From Spirochaetales bacterium (GTDB lineage Bacteria > Spirochaetota > Spirochaetia > DTKZ01), in contig JAISQU010000010.1 of NCBI GenBank assembly GCA_031274005.1, positions 1 to 6,954 on the forward strand: 6,954 nucleotides of DNA, in the 5' to 3' direction. How positions within the stretch are numbered: position 1 is the first letter of the stretch; the number at the start of each line of letters is the position of its first letter. Shown piece after piece: positions 1 through 5,696 of this stretch. The translations under genes and the position numbers were made by a program. The notes under the pieces were generated by a model that was not told the DNA's origin, did no database searches, and saw nothing but the letters and a program-made list of their open reading frames with translations.

Positions 1-61
1 CGCAGGTTGTCCACGCAGAAATTTGGCCTGCTCCGGCGCAGAAAAATTCCCCGTTTACCAT
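1..61 (-). CDS. Possible start of a truncated downstream ORF (doubtful)
   Basis: An ATG at 61-59 on the minus strand opens a frame with no stop up to the window edge, giving 20 residues (MVNGEFFCAGAGQISAWTTC). A good Shine-Dalgarno stretch, GGAGGG, lies at 72-67, 5 nt before the ATG. The frame is too short to judge. The nucleotide sequence consists of two imperfect copies of a roughly 24-nt unit (2-24 and 26-49, both containing GCAGAAA..TT), so it may be repeat DNA instead of coding sequence. I recognise no family. If real, it is the next gene after exbD2, 82 nt beyond its stop. Confidence 0.2.
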   Translation of the reverse strand, partial: MVNGEFFCAGAGQISAWTTC

Positions 62-67
62 AAGTAC

Positions 68-87
68 CCTCCGCCTTTAGGCGGAGG
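68..87 (-). promoter_or_regulatory. Stem-loop in the exbD2 trailer, overlapping a Shine-Dalgarno-like stretch
   Basis: CCTCCGCCT and AGGCGGAGG form a 9-bp perfect stem with a 2-nt loop (7-8 bp if the loop is opened to a realistic size). No U-run follows, so it is not a canonical intrinsic terminator. On the minus strand the 3' arm contains the GGAGG that would serve the ATG at 61, so folding would hide that site. It could equally be a 3'-end stabiliser of the exb operon transcript. Confidence 0.4.
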
Positions 88-96
88 AGTGCGCCG

Positions 97-124
97 CAGC
101 CCCCCGCAACGCCCCCCGGTCCCC
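97..124 (-). other. G-rich tract in the transcript just after exbD2
   Basis: Three C-runs on the plus strand (100-105, 112-117 and 121-124) give G6, G6 and G4 runs in the minus-strand transcript, with short G2 runs beside them. There are only three runs of three or more G, so a classical three-tetrad quadruplex cannot form within the tract. A two-tetrad form is possible. The tract begins 20 nt past the exbD2 stop codon. Confidence 0.35.
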
Positions 125-143
125 GCCTGGCCATTGCGCCCAT

Positions 144-542
144 TCATGCGTCTTTTACCACAAAACTCACCACCCTGTATTCATTCAGTTTGAGAATATC
201 CAGAACGCCGCTGACAAAGGCAAAGGGGGTTTCCCTGTCGGCAATGACATGAACCCGTGTATCGGGAGCATTCAGATAGAGTTCTTCAATGGCCTGTGCA
301 ACACCCTCAAGACTTGAACTGTAGCCGTCAAGATAGGTATTTCCGGCCCGGTCAATCCATATTTCAAGGTTTTTTTCGGCGCTTGTTTTTTTTACTGTTT
401 CCGCCAGGGGATAATCTATCGCAACTTCTTTCCGGTAATTGATCAGCGATACAAGCATGATAAAAATGAGGAGAAGAAACGCCACATCCGACATGGAATT
501 CAGGGGAACCATAAAAGGTTTCCGTTCTTTCCGAATATTCAT
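144..542 (-). CDS. exbD: ExbD-family biopolymer transport protein (second copy)
   Basis: This 132-residue protein is a stator/rotor subunit of the ExbB-ExbD motor, which uses the proton gradient to energise TonB. It has a short basic cytoplasmic tail (1-10), one membrane helix at about 17-36, and a periplasmic domain from about 40 to the C-terminus. The helix starts SMSDVAFLLLIF, and Asp19 matches the essential membrane aspartate of ExbD/TolR. The periplasmic part has the usual family pattern, with a D-x-x-G-x-x-Y-L-D-G stretch near 64-73, HVIADRETPF near 98-107 and VLDILK near 113-118. The start at 542 is supported by GGAG at 554-551, inside the end of the preceding exbD, with 7 nt spacing. 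Only 4 nt separate it from that gene, so coupled translation is likely. It is the last clear gene of the operon. Confidence 0.92.
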   Translation of the reverse strand: MNIRKERKPFMVPLNSMSDVAFLLLIFIMLVSLINYRKEVAIDYPLAETVKKTSAEKNLEIWIDRAGNTYLDGYSSSLEGVAQAIEELYLNAPDTRVHVIADRETPFAFVSGVLDILKLNEYRVVSFVVKDA

Positions 543-546
543 CGCA

Positions 547-945
547 TTACTCCGGCATTATGGAAAAGGAAAAAGCTTCCACTTCCAGTTTCTGTGCTGT
601 CTCCACAAAGGACACAACTTTCTGCCAGGGAGCCTGGGGTGAAACCTGTAGAATTACAGCCCTGTTTGACCGGGCTCCCATACCGCTCAGAATAATTTCT
701 TCCGCTCCGGCAGGGGGTACGGCCAGCCCCAGATAAAAAACCTGCCCTGTGCTGTCCATCTCAAAACGCAGTAAATCCTCTTTTTGCAAGAGCCGGACGG
801 AATCTTTTACCGGAAGATGCATCAACAATCCCTTGTGGACATTGAATCCGGCGATCACAATAAAATAAATGATAAGAAGAAACGCAATATCGCTTGAGGA
901 GCCTGATTCACTGTATCCGGTACGTTTTCTGCGCCGCCGGTTCAT
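547..945 (-). CDS. exbD: ExbD-family biopolymer transport protein (first copy)
   Basis: This 132-residue ExbD/TolR-family subunit is directly coupled to exbB. Its ATG (945-943) overlaps the exbB TGA as ATGA. It has a strongly basic N-terminus (NRRRRKR, residues 2-8), a membrane helix at about 18-36 reading SSSDIAFLLIIYFI with Asp19 in the position of the proton-handling aspartate, and a periplasmic domain from about 40. The periplasmic domain is clearly diverged from the second copy: the D-x-x-G-x-x-Y/F stretch is present (DSTGQVF, 64-70), but the later motifs are weaker. The two copies share length and topology but only modest identity, so this looks like an old duplication with separate roles and not a recent copy. 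The Shine-Dalgarno (GGAAGGG) sits close to the ATG, which fits translational coupling more than independent initiation. Confidence 0.9.
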   Translation of the reverse strand: MNRRRRKRTGYSESGSSSDIAFLLIIYFIVIAGFNVHKGLLMHLPVKDSVRLLQKEDLLRFEMDSTGQVFYLGLAVPPAGAEEIILSGMGARSNRAVILQVSPQAPWQKVVSFVETAQKLEVEAFSFSIMPE

Positions 946-1574
946 GGCCCTTCCATTTTCCCTGTGGCTGCAATTTCTGTTGCCAAATCAGAACAGGTAA
1001 TTTCCACTTCTGCGGCAAACTTGTCGGTAACGTGGGTAAAAAGAATGTGTGCACTCATGGCAATAATTGCTATAATAAGGCCAAAAACCGTGGTAATAAG
1101 AGCCTCGTAAATTCCATTGGCAACTATCTGGGCATTAACTTCGGTTGCTTCCGCAATGGACTTGAATGCGCCGATCATTCCTGAAACCGTTCCCAAAAAA
1201 CCTGTAAGGGGCGCAAGGGAACTCAGCGCGGTGAGGAAGTTAAAACCGTTTTCCAGGGAATTGATGCAGGACAGCGCTTCCGCTTCCGCGGCTTTTTCCA
1301 TGCGGCTTTCCGACAGATTGTGGCGCTTTATCATGGCCAGCAGTATTCGTGAGCCCAGGCGGCGGTTCAGCAGTGTCTGAAGATACCGGCCGGCCTCCGC
1401 AATGTTTCGTTCCTGGATGTAGGACAGGCACTGTTCCCTGACATCGCCGAGCCGTAAATTATGGCGGAATATGAATAGGGCCCTTTCAATCACTATGGCT
1501 ACCGTAGCTACCGAAAAGAAAAGAAGGGGCCACATGAATAAACCGCCCATTTTGAACAGTTCAAGAAGACTCAT
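942..1574 (-). CDS. exbB: MotA/TolQ/ExbB proton channel family protein (ExbB)
   Basis: This 210-residue inner-membrane protein forms the ExbB pentamer around the ExbD helices and conducts protons to power TonB. It has an N-terminal GG-x-x-M-W-P-L-L stretch leading into membrane helix 1 (about 13-33, ending near the conserved E30-R31), and a cytoplasmic segment at about 36-112. Membrane helix 2 (about 114-137) contains the family signature APLTGFLGTVSGMIGAF, and helix 3 (about 155-180) contains EALITTVFGLIIAI. The length is typical for ExbB/TolQ (about 210-245). AGGAG at 1586-1582 with 7 nt spacing fixes the start. TolQ is the alternative, but company with two exbD, tonB and a TonB-dependent receptor, and no tolA or tolB in view, favours ExbB. 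The cytoplasmic part looks slightly short but complete. Confidence 0.93.
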   Translation of the reverse strand: MSLLELFKMGGLFMWPLLFFSVATVAIVIERALFIFRHNLRLGDVREQCLSYIQERNIAEAGRYLQTLLNRRLGSRILLAMIKRHNLSESRMEKAAEAEALSCINSLENGFNFLTALSSLAPLTGFLGTVSGMIGAFKSIAEATEVNAQIVANGIYEALITTVFGLIIAIIAMSAHILFTHVTDKFAAEVEITCSDLATEIAATGKMEGP

Positions 1575-1598
1575 CGGGATTCTCCTGTTGTATGAGGG

Positions 1599-1630
1599 CC
1601 TGGGCGGCAGAAAAAATACTGCCGCCCAGG
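1599..1630 (-). other. 12-bp perfect stem-loop between the DUF4198 gene and exbB
   Basis: CCTGGGCGGCAG and CTGCCGCCCAGG pair perfectly over 12 bp around an 8-nt loop. The minus-strand loop is TATTTTTT. The hairpin begins 12 nt after the upstream stop codon (1645-1643). The U-run lies in the loop and not after the stem, so it is a poor terminator by the usual rule. A 3'-end stabiliser or processing site that sets different mRNA levels for the upstream genes and the exb genes is more likely. Confidence 0.7.
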
Positions 1631-1642
1631 ACAGGCGCAGCC

Positions 1643-2419
1643 TTACCTGGCAACGCTGAATACGGCAATGGACGTTACCGATTCCCTGTCATAATCGGCC
1701 TGCCCGCTTACCGGAGCAACGAAACCTACGCGCACAAAGAGGAGGCCCGCGGCATTTGGCGTCAGTACCGCATTGCCGGAGTCATCCGTTTTTACGGTTG
1801 AGGTAAAGCCTTCCTCATTCTCTCCGGCGTAGGCAAGATCGCAGCCTGCCAGGGGCCTTCCGGTATACAACACCCGGAATGCGGCGCTCCGGCCTGCCCT
1901 AAGGTCAGCAGGGTTTGTTACCGGGACGATTTCCAGCCTGAGATTCCGGGGCGCGGAGAAAGTTCTGTCGCCGGAAGAGGGATTGATGTAAAACGTACAC
2001 CAGCTCTCGCTCAGGGTTGACGTAACAACGGTAAACCCCTGGGACTCTACTTCGCTTCTGGTACCCCTCTTGGATCCTTCGGTTGTCGCACAGGAAAAGG
2101 ACGGCTTCCTGTGGGCCACCGCAACGGCCAAAGCGCCGCCGTCAAGACGGTACTGCATCTGGAAAATCTTGAGGCCTTCATTGGCTGAAAGGGCCAGAGG
2201 GATGTTTCTTGTGCCCTGCAGCACATAGACCTCGTTTCTTTCGGGGGGCCCCATGCTTTCCCCCGCCGTAAAACTGTGGGAAGAATAGAGGCCCAGGTCC
2301 ACTGTGTCGCCGGTTCTGTACACGGCCGTCCTGCCGGGTCTGATAAAAAACTCATGCGCCTCCGCCTTGCCCCAGGCCAATACGCCGGCCAGGACCGTAA
2401 AAAATAGAATTCTTTTCAT
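1643..2419 (-). CDS. Secreted DUF4198-family protein (NikK-like, periplasmic)
   Basis: This is a predicted periplasmic protein of 258 residues. A signal peptide (MKRILFFTVLAGVLAWGKAEA) with likely cleavage after Ala21 leaves His22 as the first mature residue, followed by EFFIRP. That matches the AHE(F/W) opening of the DUF4198 family (COG5266, annotated as a periplasmic component linked to cobalt/nickel transport). The second half (about 160-235) has the expected Ig-like pattern: LRLEIVPVTNPADLRAG, then FRVLYTGRPLAG, then TDDSGNAVLTPNAAG. There are cysteines at 110, 141 and 193. The start at 2419 is supported by GGAG at 2430-2427 with 7 nt spacing; the frame is open further upstream but would bury the signal peptide. 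The gene sits between tonB and exbB, so it is probably a substrate-handling partner of the receptor. Nickel or cobalt is a family-based inference. Confidence 0.82.
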   Translation of the reverse strand: MKRILFFTVLAGVLAWGKAEAHEFFIRPGRTAVYRTGDTVDLGLYSSHSFTAGESMGPPERNEVYVLQGTRNIPLALSANEGLKIFQMQYRLDGGALAVAVAHRKPSFSCATTEGSKRGTRSEVESQGFTVVTSTLSESWCTFYINPSSGDRTFSAPRNLRLEIVPVTNPADLRAGRSAAFRVLYTGRPLAGCDLAYAGENEEGFTSTVKTDDSGNAVLTPNAAGLLFVRVGFVAPVSGQADYDRESVTSIAVFSVAR

Positions 2420-2445
2420 GCTGGTTCTCCTGTAAAATATAAATA

Positions 2446-2465
2446 CGCCTTCACTACAGAAGGCG
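2446..2465 (-). other. Stem-loop between tonB and the DUF4198 gene
   Basis: CGCCTTC and GAAGGCG form a perfect 7-bp stem with a 6-nt loop. On the minus strand it is followed by TATTTATATTTTAC, a U-rich but interrupted run, so it could act as a weak or partial terminator reducing expression of the downstream genes. The DUF4198 Shine-Dalgarno lies 16 nt beyond the stem. Confidence 0.5.
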
Positions 2466-2493
2466 CTGTGCATAAACCGCTTCTCCTCCTTTT

Positions 2494-3144
2494 CTACGTC
2501 AATTTGAATGAAATGGGGATGGTTATCCGTACCGGCGTTTCCGGGCGGCGGAAGGGAGAAGCGCTCCGCACGGCCCGCAGCGCTTCTTCGTCAAGTATTT
2601 CATGGCCGCAGCTTTTTTTAACGGTGATGTTGCTGGTGGAACCGTTCATGTTTATGGTAAAGGTTATTTCCACTACCCCCTGCAGTCCCGTCCGCCTTGC
2701 TCTGGAAGGATATTCCAGATGCTGCAATATGCGCCGCTGCACATACTGATAGTTTTCTCTTATGTACTGTGCCGCCGCTGCCGACCCTTCCATGTTACCG
2801 GCCAATCCTTCCGCACTTCCGGCATTATCCGCTTCCCCCTCCGCCGCAATGCCGGTTTCCGCGGCGGGCTCCGGCTCTTCCTCCGTCTCCACAAAGGTTT
2901 CCGCAATTTCTTCCTGAACAGGTACGGGTTCCGCCGGGGGCCGCTCCCGCCGTGCCGCGGCAGGCGGAGGGATCGCCGGGGGAATTTCCGGCAGTTCCGC
3001 AATATTTACCATGCTGAAAAAAGAAGCTTCTTCCAGGCTTACCTGTTTCCGGGGGATATCGAAAACCAGAAAAAACAGAATCAGTATATGAATGGCGGCG
3101 GAAGCCGTCAAAATGCCCAGTTTTATCTTCTTTTCCGTATTCAT
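2494..3144 (-). CDS. tonB: TonB-family energy transducer
   Basis: This 216-residue protein spans the periplasm and carries energy from ExbB/ExbD to the outer-membrane receptor. An N-terminal membrane anchor (about 9-29) contains S15-A-A-I-H19, matching the conserved S-x-x-x-H pair of TonB helices. A flexible linker rich in Pro, Glu and Ala follows (about 52-105). The C-terminal TonB domain (about 130-216) contains YPSRARRTGLQGVVEITFTI, with the typical YP (145-146) and G-x-x-G (153-156), then the ASPFRRP and PISFKL strands. The length is close to the usual 220-250. The Shine-Dalgarno is poor (GGA in GGAAATCCGCC before the ATG), yet the start is fixed by the anchor helix. The gene lies 227 bp after the receptor and 74 bp before the DUF4198 gene. 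It probably serves this receptor specifically. Confidence 0.93.
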   Translation of the reverse strand: MNTEKKIKLGILTASAAIHILILFFLVFDIPRKQVSLEEASFFSMVNIAELPEIPPAIPPPAAARRERPPAEPVPVQEEIAETFVETEEEPEPAAETGIAAEGEADNAGSAEGLAGNMEGSAAAAQYIRENYQYVQRRILQHLEYPSRARRTGLQGVVEITFTINMNGSTSNITVKKSCGHEILDEEALRAVRSASPFRRPETPVRITIPISFKLT

Positions 3145-3177
3145 GGCGGATTTCCAAACAGCTCCATCCCTGAACAG

Positions 3178-3215
3178 CGGGCGGTTTCAAAACCAATTGG
3201 TTTTGAAACCGCCCG
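3178..3215. repeat. Perfect 38-bp palindrome
   Basis: The left arm CGGGCGGTTTCAAAACCAA and its exact reverse complement meet with no spacer between 3196 and 3197, giving 19-nt arms. In RNA it would fold into a long hairpin with a tight loop at AAUU. It lies 34 bp upstream of the tonB start, so in the tonB transcript it would be in the 5' leader. As DNA it could be a cruciform site or a dimeric protein-binding site. Confidence 0.85.
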
Positions 3216-3221
3216 ACCCCA

Positions 3222-3252
3222 GGAGTTTGTCGCGCTTCGCGCATAAACCTCC
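3222..3252 (-). other. Imperfect stem-loop inside the palindromic island
   Basis: On the plus strand GGAG-TTT pairs with AAA-CTCC (one bulged base), then an internal loop, then GCGC with GCGC around a TTC triloop. On the minus strand it contains GGAGG-TTT-ATG, which would be a start signal for the overlapping open frame described among the findings. Confidence 0.45.
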
Positions 3253-3313
3253 AAAAATCGACTGCAAGGCGATTTCTTACCCTGAAAACTCCGTAGCATG
3301 GCCCATTAATCGT

Positions 3314-3353
3314 GGTTTTCACGGCTTTTTTAGCTAAAAAAGCCGTGAAAACC
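3314..3353 (-). terminator. Perfect 40-bp palindrome after the receptor gene; possible terminator
   Basis: GGTTTTCACGGCTTTTTTAG is followed directly by its reverse complement, centred between 3333 and 3334 (20-nt arms, TAGCTA at the tip). It begins 18 nt after the receptor stop codon in the minus-strand transcript. Each arm carries a run of six T or A. No U-run follows the complete stem; the inner CACGGC/GCCGTG core does have A/U tracts on both sides, so partial termination in either direction is conceivable. It may instead be the end of a repeated element. Confidence 0.5.
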
Positions 3354-3371
3354 CACAAGTGCAGCAGGCGG

Positions 3372-5570
3372 CTAGAATTTTATCCCGACGGAGATTCGGA
3401 AGCTGCGCCCCGGCCCCGGATGGTACTGCGACACTTCGTAAAGCTCGTCCAGAAGGTTGAAAACCGCAAGGGACAACGAATAGTTCTCCGCAATATCGGC
3501 AGTAATGTTGATATGAAGGAGCGCATAATCGTAAATAACGGTCCTTGCGGCAGCGGCGGTAGTACCGCCGGTATCCACAATGGAAACATACTCAAAGCGC
3601 GGCATAATCCTGATGCTCTCTACGATTCCTGTGTCAATACCGGCAAAAGGCGAAATGCTGAAATATCCGTTTGACGTAAGCTGCGGCGTGGAGCCCAAAT
3701 ATTTCAGGTTCTGAGTGCTGTGCAGGACCGCATACTTGTTTATGCCCATTGCGCCACCCAGCGTGAAATACTGGTTAAGGAACATTTCCGTCCCGAATTC
3801 AAAGCCGTAATACAGAAATTCATCCAGATTTTGATACTCGTAGCCGTAATCCGGGTCCCCCGTAATTTGAACACGCACAATTCTGTTCCGCTCATAGTTG
3901 GTAAAGACCGCGGCGGTGATGCGTATGTTGTTCAGAAAATATCCCTTGTAGCCAAACTCAAAATGGTGCATTTCCACGGGCTTCAGATCGGGATTGGGCC
4001 GGGTGGCAGTAAAGCTGGTAGCGCCCGAAGCGGGCAGATACGAATTCCTCTCCAGAAAACTGGCAAAACGGTGTTTTTTTGCATAGGTAAGATGGAGTTC
4101 GTGTTGTTCTGTAAGGTCGTAAAAAAGAGCCGCTGTCCACTGGGGCGTAAGAGTAGGATCGGGAAGGACCAAATTGGGTGAAGGCGTATAAGGGACGCTT
4201 CCCGTTACGCTGTATATTTCCTGGGGGTCAATATAATCAAGTCCGAATCCCAGTACCGCGGTAAAGCGGTCAAAAGGCGATACGGTATATTCCGCCGCAC
4301 CATACCATAAATTATCGGTCCATACATTGCGCTTGTAATCATCGGTGTGCTCGGGAATTCCCGCAGGGTCTCTCCAGAAGGTTTCGCTTTCCTGCCTGAA
4401 TTGCAGGGACATATCGATCCGGTTTCGGTCATTGATGGTAAAGCCCCCGCCAAGAGTTGCACCAACAGTATATTTTTCGTAATCATTGACGAGACCTGCT
4501 CCTGTATCAAGCCATGTTTGATATGCGGCCCAGCGTATTCCTCCCGCGTTGCTGCCGCTGAAGTCGGCCTGTCTGCTTTCGGAGGTATCAAAATAGCCGT
4601 GAAAATTTACCTCGAAGCGCGGCGGCGTCCATTCCGCATGGAGTGCCGCAGTATGCCTTCTTTCATAGGGCCACGCCATAATCCTGAGGTTGGTGCCGCC
4701 AACAGGGGGCGGATTCTCGTCTTTGTCGCGAAAAGAAAAACTGTAGGTGGTCCAGATGTCAAGGTTTTCAAAAGGGGCGATACCCAGCATGGCGTTTGCG
4801 CCCAAAGAGGTGGAGCCGGAAAAAATCCTGTTGCCTTCTTTTTGCGGATTTCCTCCCAGCTCTGGCGCTACCGTATCTGCCGGCACAAAACTGTTCGGGA
4901 GCCTCCAGTGGTCGATAAAACTTCCGCTGAAACCGGCCCGGCCATAAAAAATCCCGAGCCTCGTGCCGGCCGTGACGGAATCAACCGTTCCGGCGTAACC
5001 GCCGCCGTCCAAATTGACGGCGCTGCTGGCTCTCAGTTCAAAGAGCCTTCTGGGCCTTGCGGACCTTACAAGCAGGGTGCCGCCTATATTATTGGGCCCC
5101 AGAAGCACGGAATTATAGCCCTTCGCAATATCGACACTTTCAATCCCGCCTGTTAAAACGGAATTGTAGTCAATGCGCCCCTCATAATGGTCTATCATGG
5201 GAACGCCGTCTATAAAAAGGGCAAGATGGTCGCCGTTGTGGGGGTCTCCGCCATAGCCCCGCAAGCCGAAGCCGCCGGTGTCGTAGCCGGGATGCCCGTT
5301 ATTTGTCCAGATGCCGGGAACCCAGCGTATGGCTTCCAGCAGATTGGTATCCCCCCGCTCTTCCATCTGCTCCGCGCTTATATGCTCGGCAGTTTCTCTT
5401 TTGGCGCTGATTTCCGCTTCAGACAGAACAACTTCCTCTTCCTGTGCAGGAACCGGGACAACCGAAAGCGCCAAAGCAATAAATGCCCCCGCTCTTATGC
5501 GGCGTTGCGACCGCCGCCGGCGTCCCTGTCCCGCCGTACCTTCAAAATCTGGAAAAAATCCTGCAAACAT
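3372..5570 (-). CDS. TonB-dependent outer-membrane receptor
   Basis: This 732-residue outer-membrane barrel imports a scarce substrate using TonB energy. A signal peptide with an unusually long basic lead (to about residue 26) and a hydrophobic core AGAFIALALSVVPVPA ends near Ala42. A TonB-box-like segment follows (EEVVLSEAEIS, about 45-54). The plug domain spans about 59-170 and includes NLLEAIRWVPGI, LFIDGVPM (118-125) and IESVDIAKGYNSVLLGPNNIGGTLLV (143-168). The barrel covers about 175-732 and ends in the expected terminal strand GRSFRISVGIKF with a C-terminal Phe. The length fits the 650-800 norm. AGGAGG with 8 nt spacing supports the start at 5570. The plug carries several His/Asp residues (H93, H111, D114, H115, D127, H128), but substrate cannot be read from them. 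It heads the tonB-DUF4198-exbBDD cluster. A metal chelate or cobalamin-type substrate is inference from the DUF4198 neighbour. Confidence 0.93.
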   Translation of the reverse strand: MFAGFFPDFEGTAGQGRRRRSQRRIRAGAFIALALSVVPVPAQEEEVVLSEAEISAKRETAEHISAEQMEERGDTNLLEAIRWVPGIWTNNGHPGYDTGGFGLRGYGGDPHNGDHLALFIDGVPMIDHYEGRIDYNSVLTGGIESVDIAKGYNSVLLGPNNIGGTLLVRSARPRRLFELRASSAVNLDGGGYAGTVDSVTAGTRLGIFYGRAGFSGSFIDHWRLPNSFVPADTVAPELGGNPQKEGNRIFSGSTSLGANAMLGIAPFENLDIWTTYSFSFRDKDENPPPVGGTNLRIMAWPYERRHTAALHAEWTPPRFEVNFHGYFDTSESRQADFSGSNAGGIRWAAYQTWLDTGAGLVNDYEKYTVGATLGGGFTINDRNRIDMSLQFRQESETFWRDPAGIPEHTDDYKRNVWTDNLWYGAAEYTVSPFDRFTAVLGFGLDYIDPQEIYSVTGSVPYTPSPNLVLPDPTLTPQWTAALFYDLTEQHELHLTYAKKHRFASFLERNSYLPASGATSFTATRPNPDLKPVEMHHFEFGYKGYFLNNIRITAAVFTNYERNRIVRVQITGDPDYGYEYQNLDEFLYYGFEFGTEMFLNQYFTLGGAMGINKYAVLHSTQNLKYLGSTPQLTSNGYFSISPFAGIDTGIVESIRIMPRFEYVSIVDTGGTTAAAARTVIYDYALLHINITADIAENYSLSLAVFNLLDELYEVSQYHPGPGRSFRISVGIKF

Positions 5571-5607
5571 GGCGTTTGCCTCCTAATGAATAAAATTGTG
5601 TAAAACC

Positions 5608-5628
5608 GGCGAAGTATAAAAAATCGCC
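5608..5628 (-). promoter_or_regulatory. Candidate promoter and operator for the receptor operon
   Basis: On the minus strand TATACT (5618-5613) is a good -10 match, 42 nt before the receptor ATG. No good -35 sits 16-18 nt upstream; the TTGAGC nearby has only 14 nt spacing, so an activator would be needed if this is a promoter. The -10 is framed by the inverted repeat GGCGA-N11-TCGCC (5608-5612 with 5624-5628), a plausible repressor site. The half-sites are short and could be chance. Confidence 0.3.
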
Positions 5629-5638
5629 CTTTGCTCAA

Positions 5639-5669
5639 GCCTGGATCTCAGGCAGCCCGGACTCCAGGC
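5639..5669 (-). terminator. Stem-loop after the lipoprotein gene; weak terminator candidate
   Basis: GCCTGGA and TCCAGGC form a perfect 7-bp stem around a 17-nt loop, 27 nt after the lipoprotein stop. A run of six U occurs in the minus strand, but only about 16 nt beyond the stem, too far for a canonical intrinsic terminator. It lies between the lipoprotein gene and the candidate receptor promoter, where a transcription boundary would make sense. Confidence 0.35.
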
Positions 5670-5696
5670 AAATACAGGAACCAGAACACCTGGCCG

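Larger units (their letters stand above)
3178..3353. repeat. Palindrome-rich intergenic island, REP/MITE-like (candidate)
   Basis: The 227-bp gap between the receptor and tonB holds two long perfect palindromes at its ends (3178-3215 and 3314-3353). Between them lie a hairpin at 3222-3252, an AAATCG/CGATTT pair (3255-3260 with 3270-3275) and a small ATGGCCCAT palindrome (3298-3306). No gene is evident in it, although one minus-strand frame stays open across it. Such nested symmetry is typical of dispersed palindromic intergenic elements or miniature mobile elements. No target-site duplication was identified, and its copy number cannot be known from one window. Confidence 0.5.

Noticed and set aside
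2420..2473. Extended N-terminus of the DUF4198 protein from the ATG at 2473.
   Set aside because: GGAG with 7 nt spacing and an immediate signal peptide support 2419, and the extension overlaps the intergenic stem-loop.
4347..5156. Long plus-strand open frame (269 codons) opposite the receptor gene.
   Set aside because: It is the antisense of a well-supported TonB-dependent receptor, has no recognisable domain, and reflects codon bias. Other plus-strand frames in the window were dismissed for the same reason.
3372..5570. Naming the receptor as BtuB, FepA or another specific transporter.
   Set aside because: Plug and barrel motifs are generic to the superfamily, and no substrate-specific signature could be read by eye.
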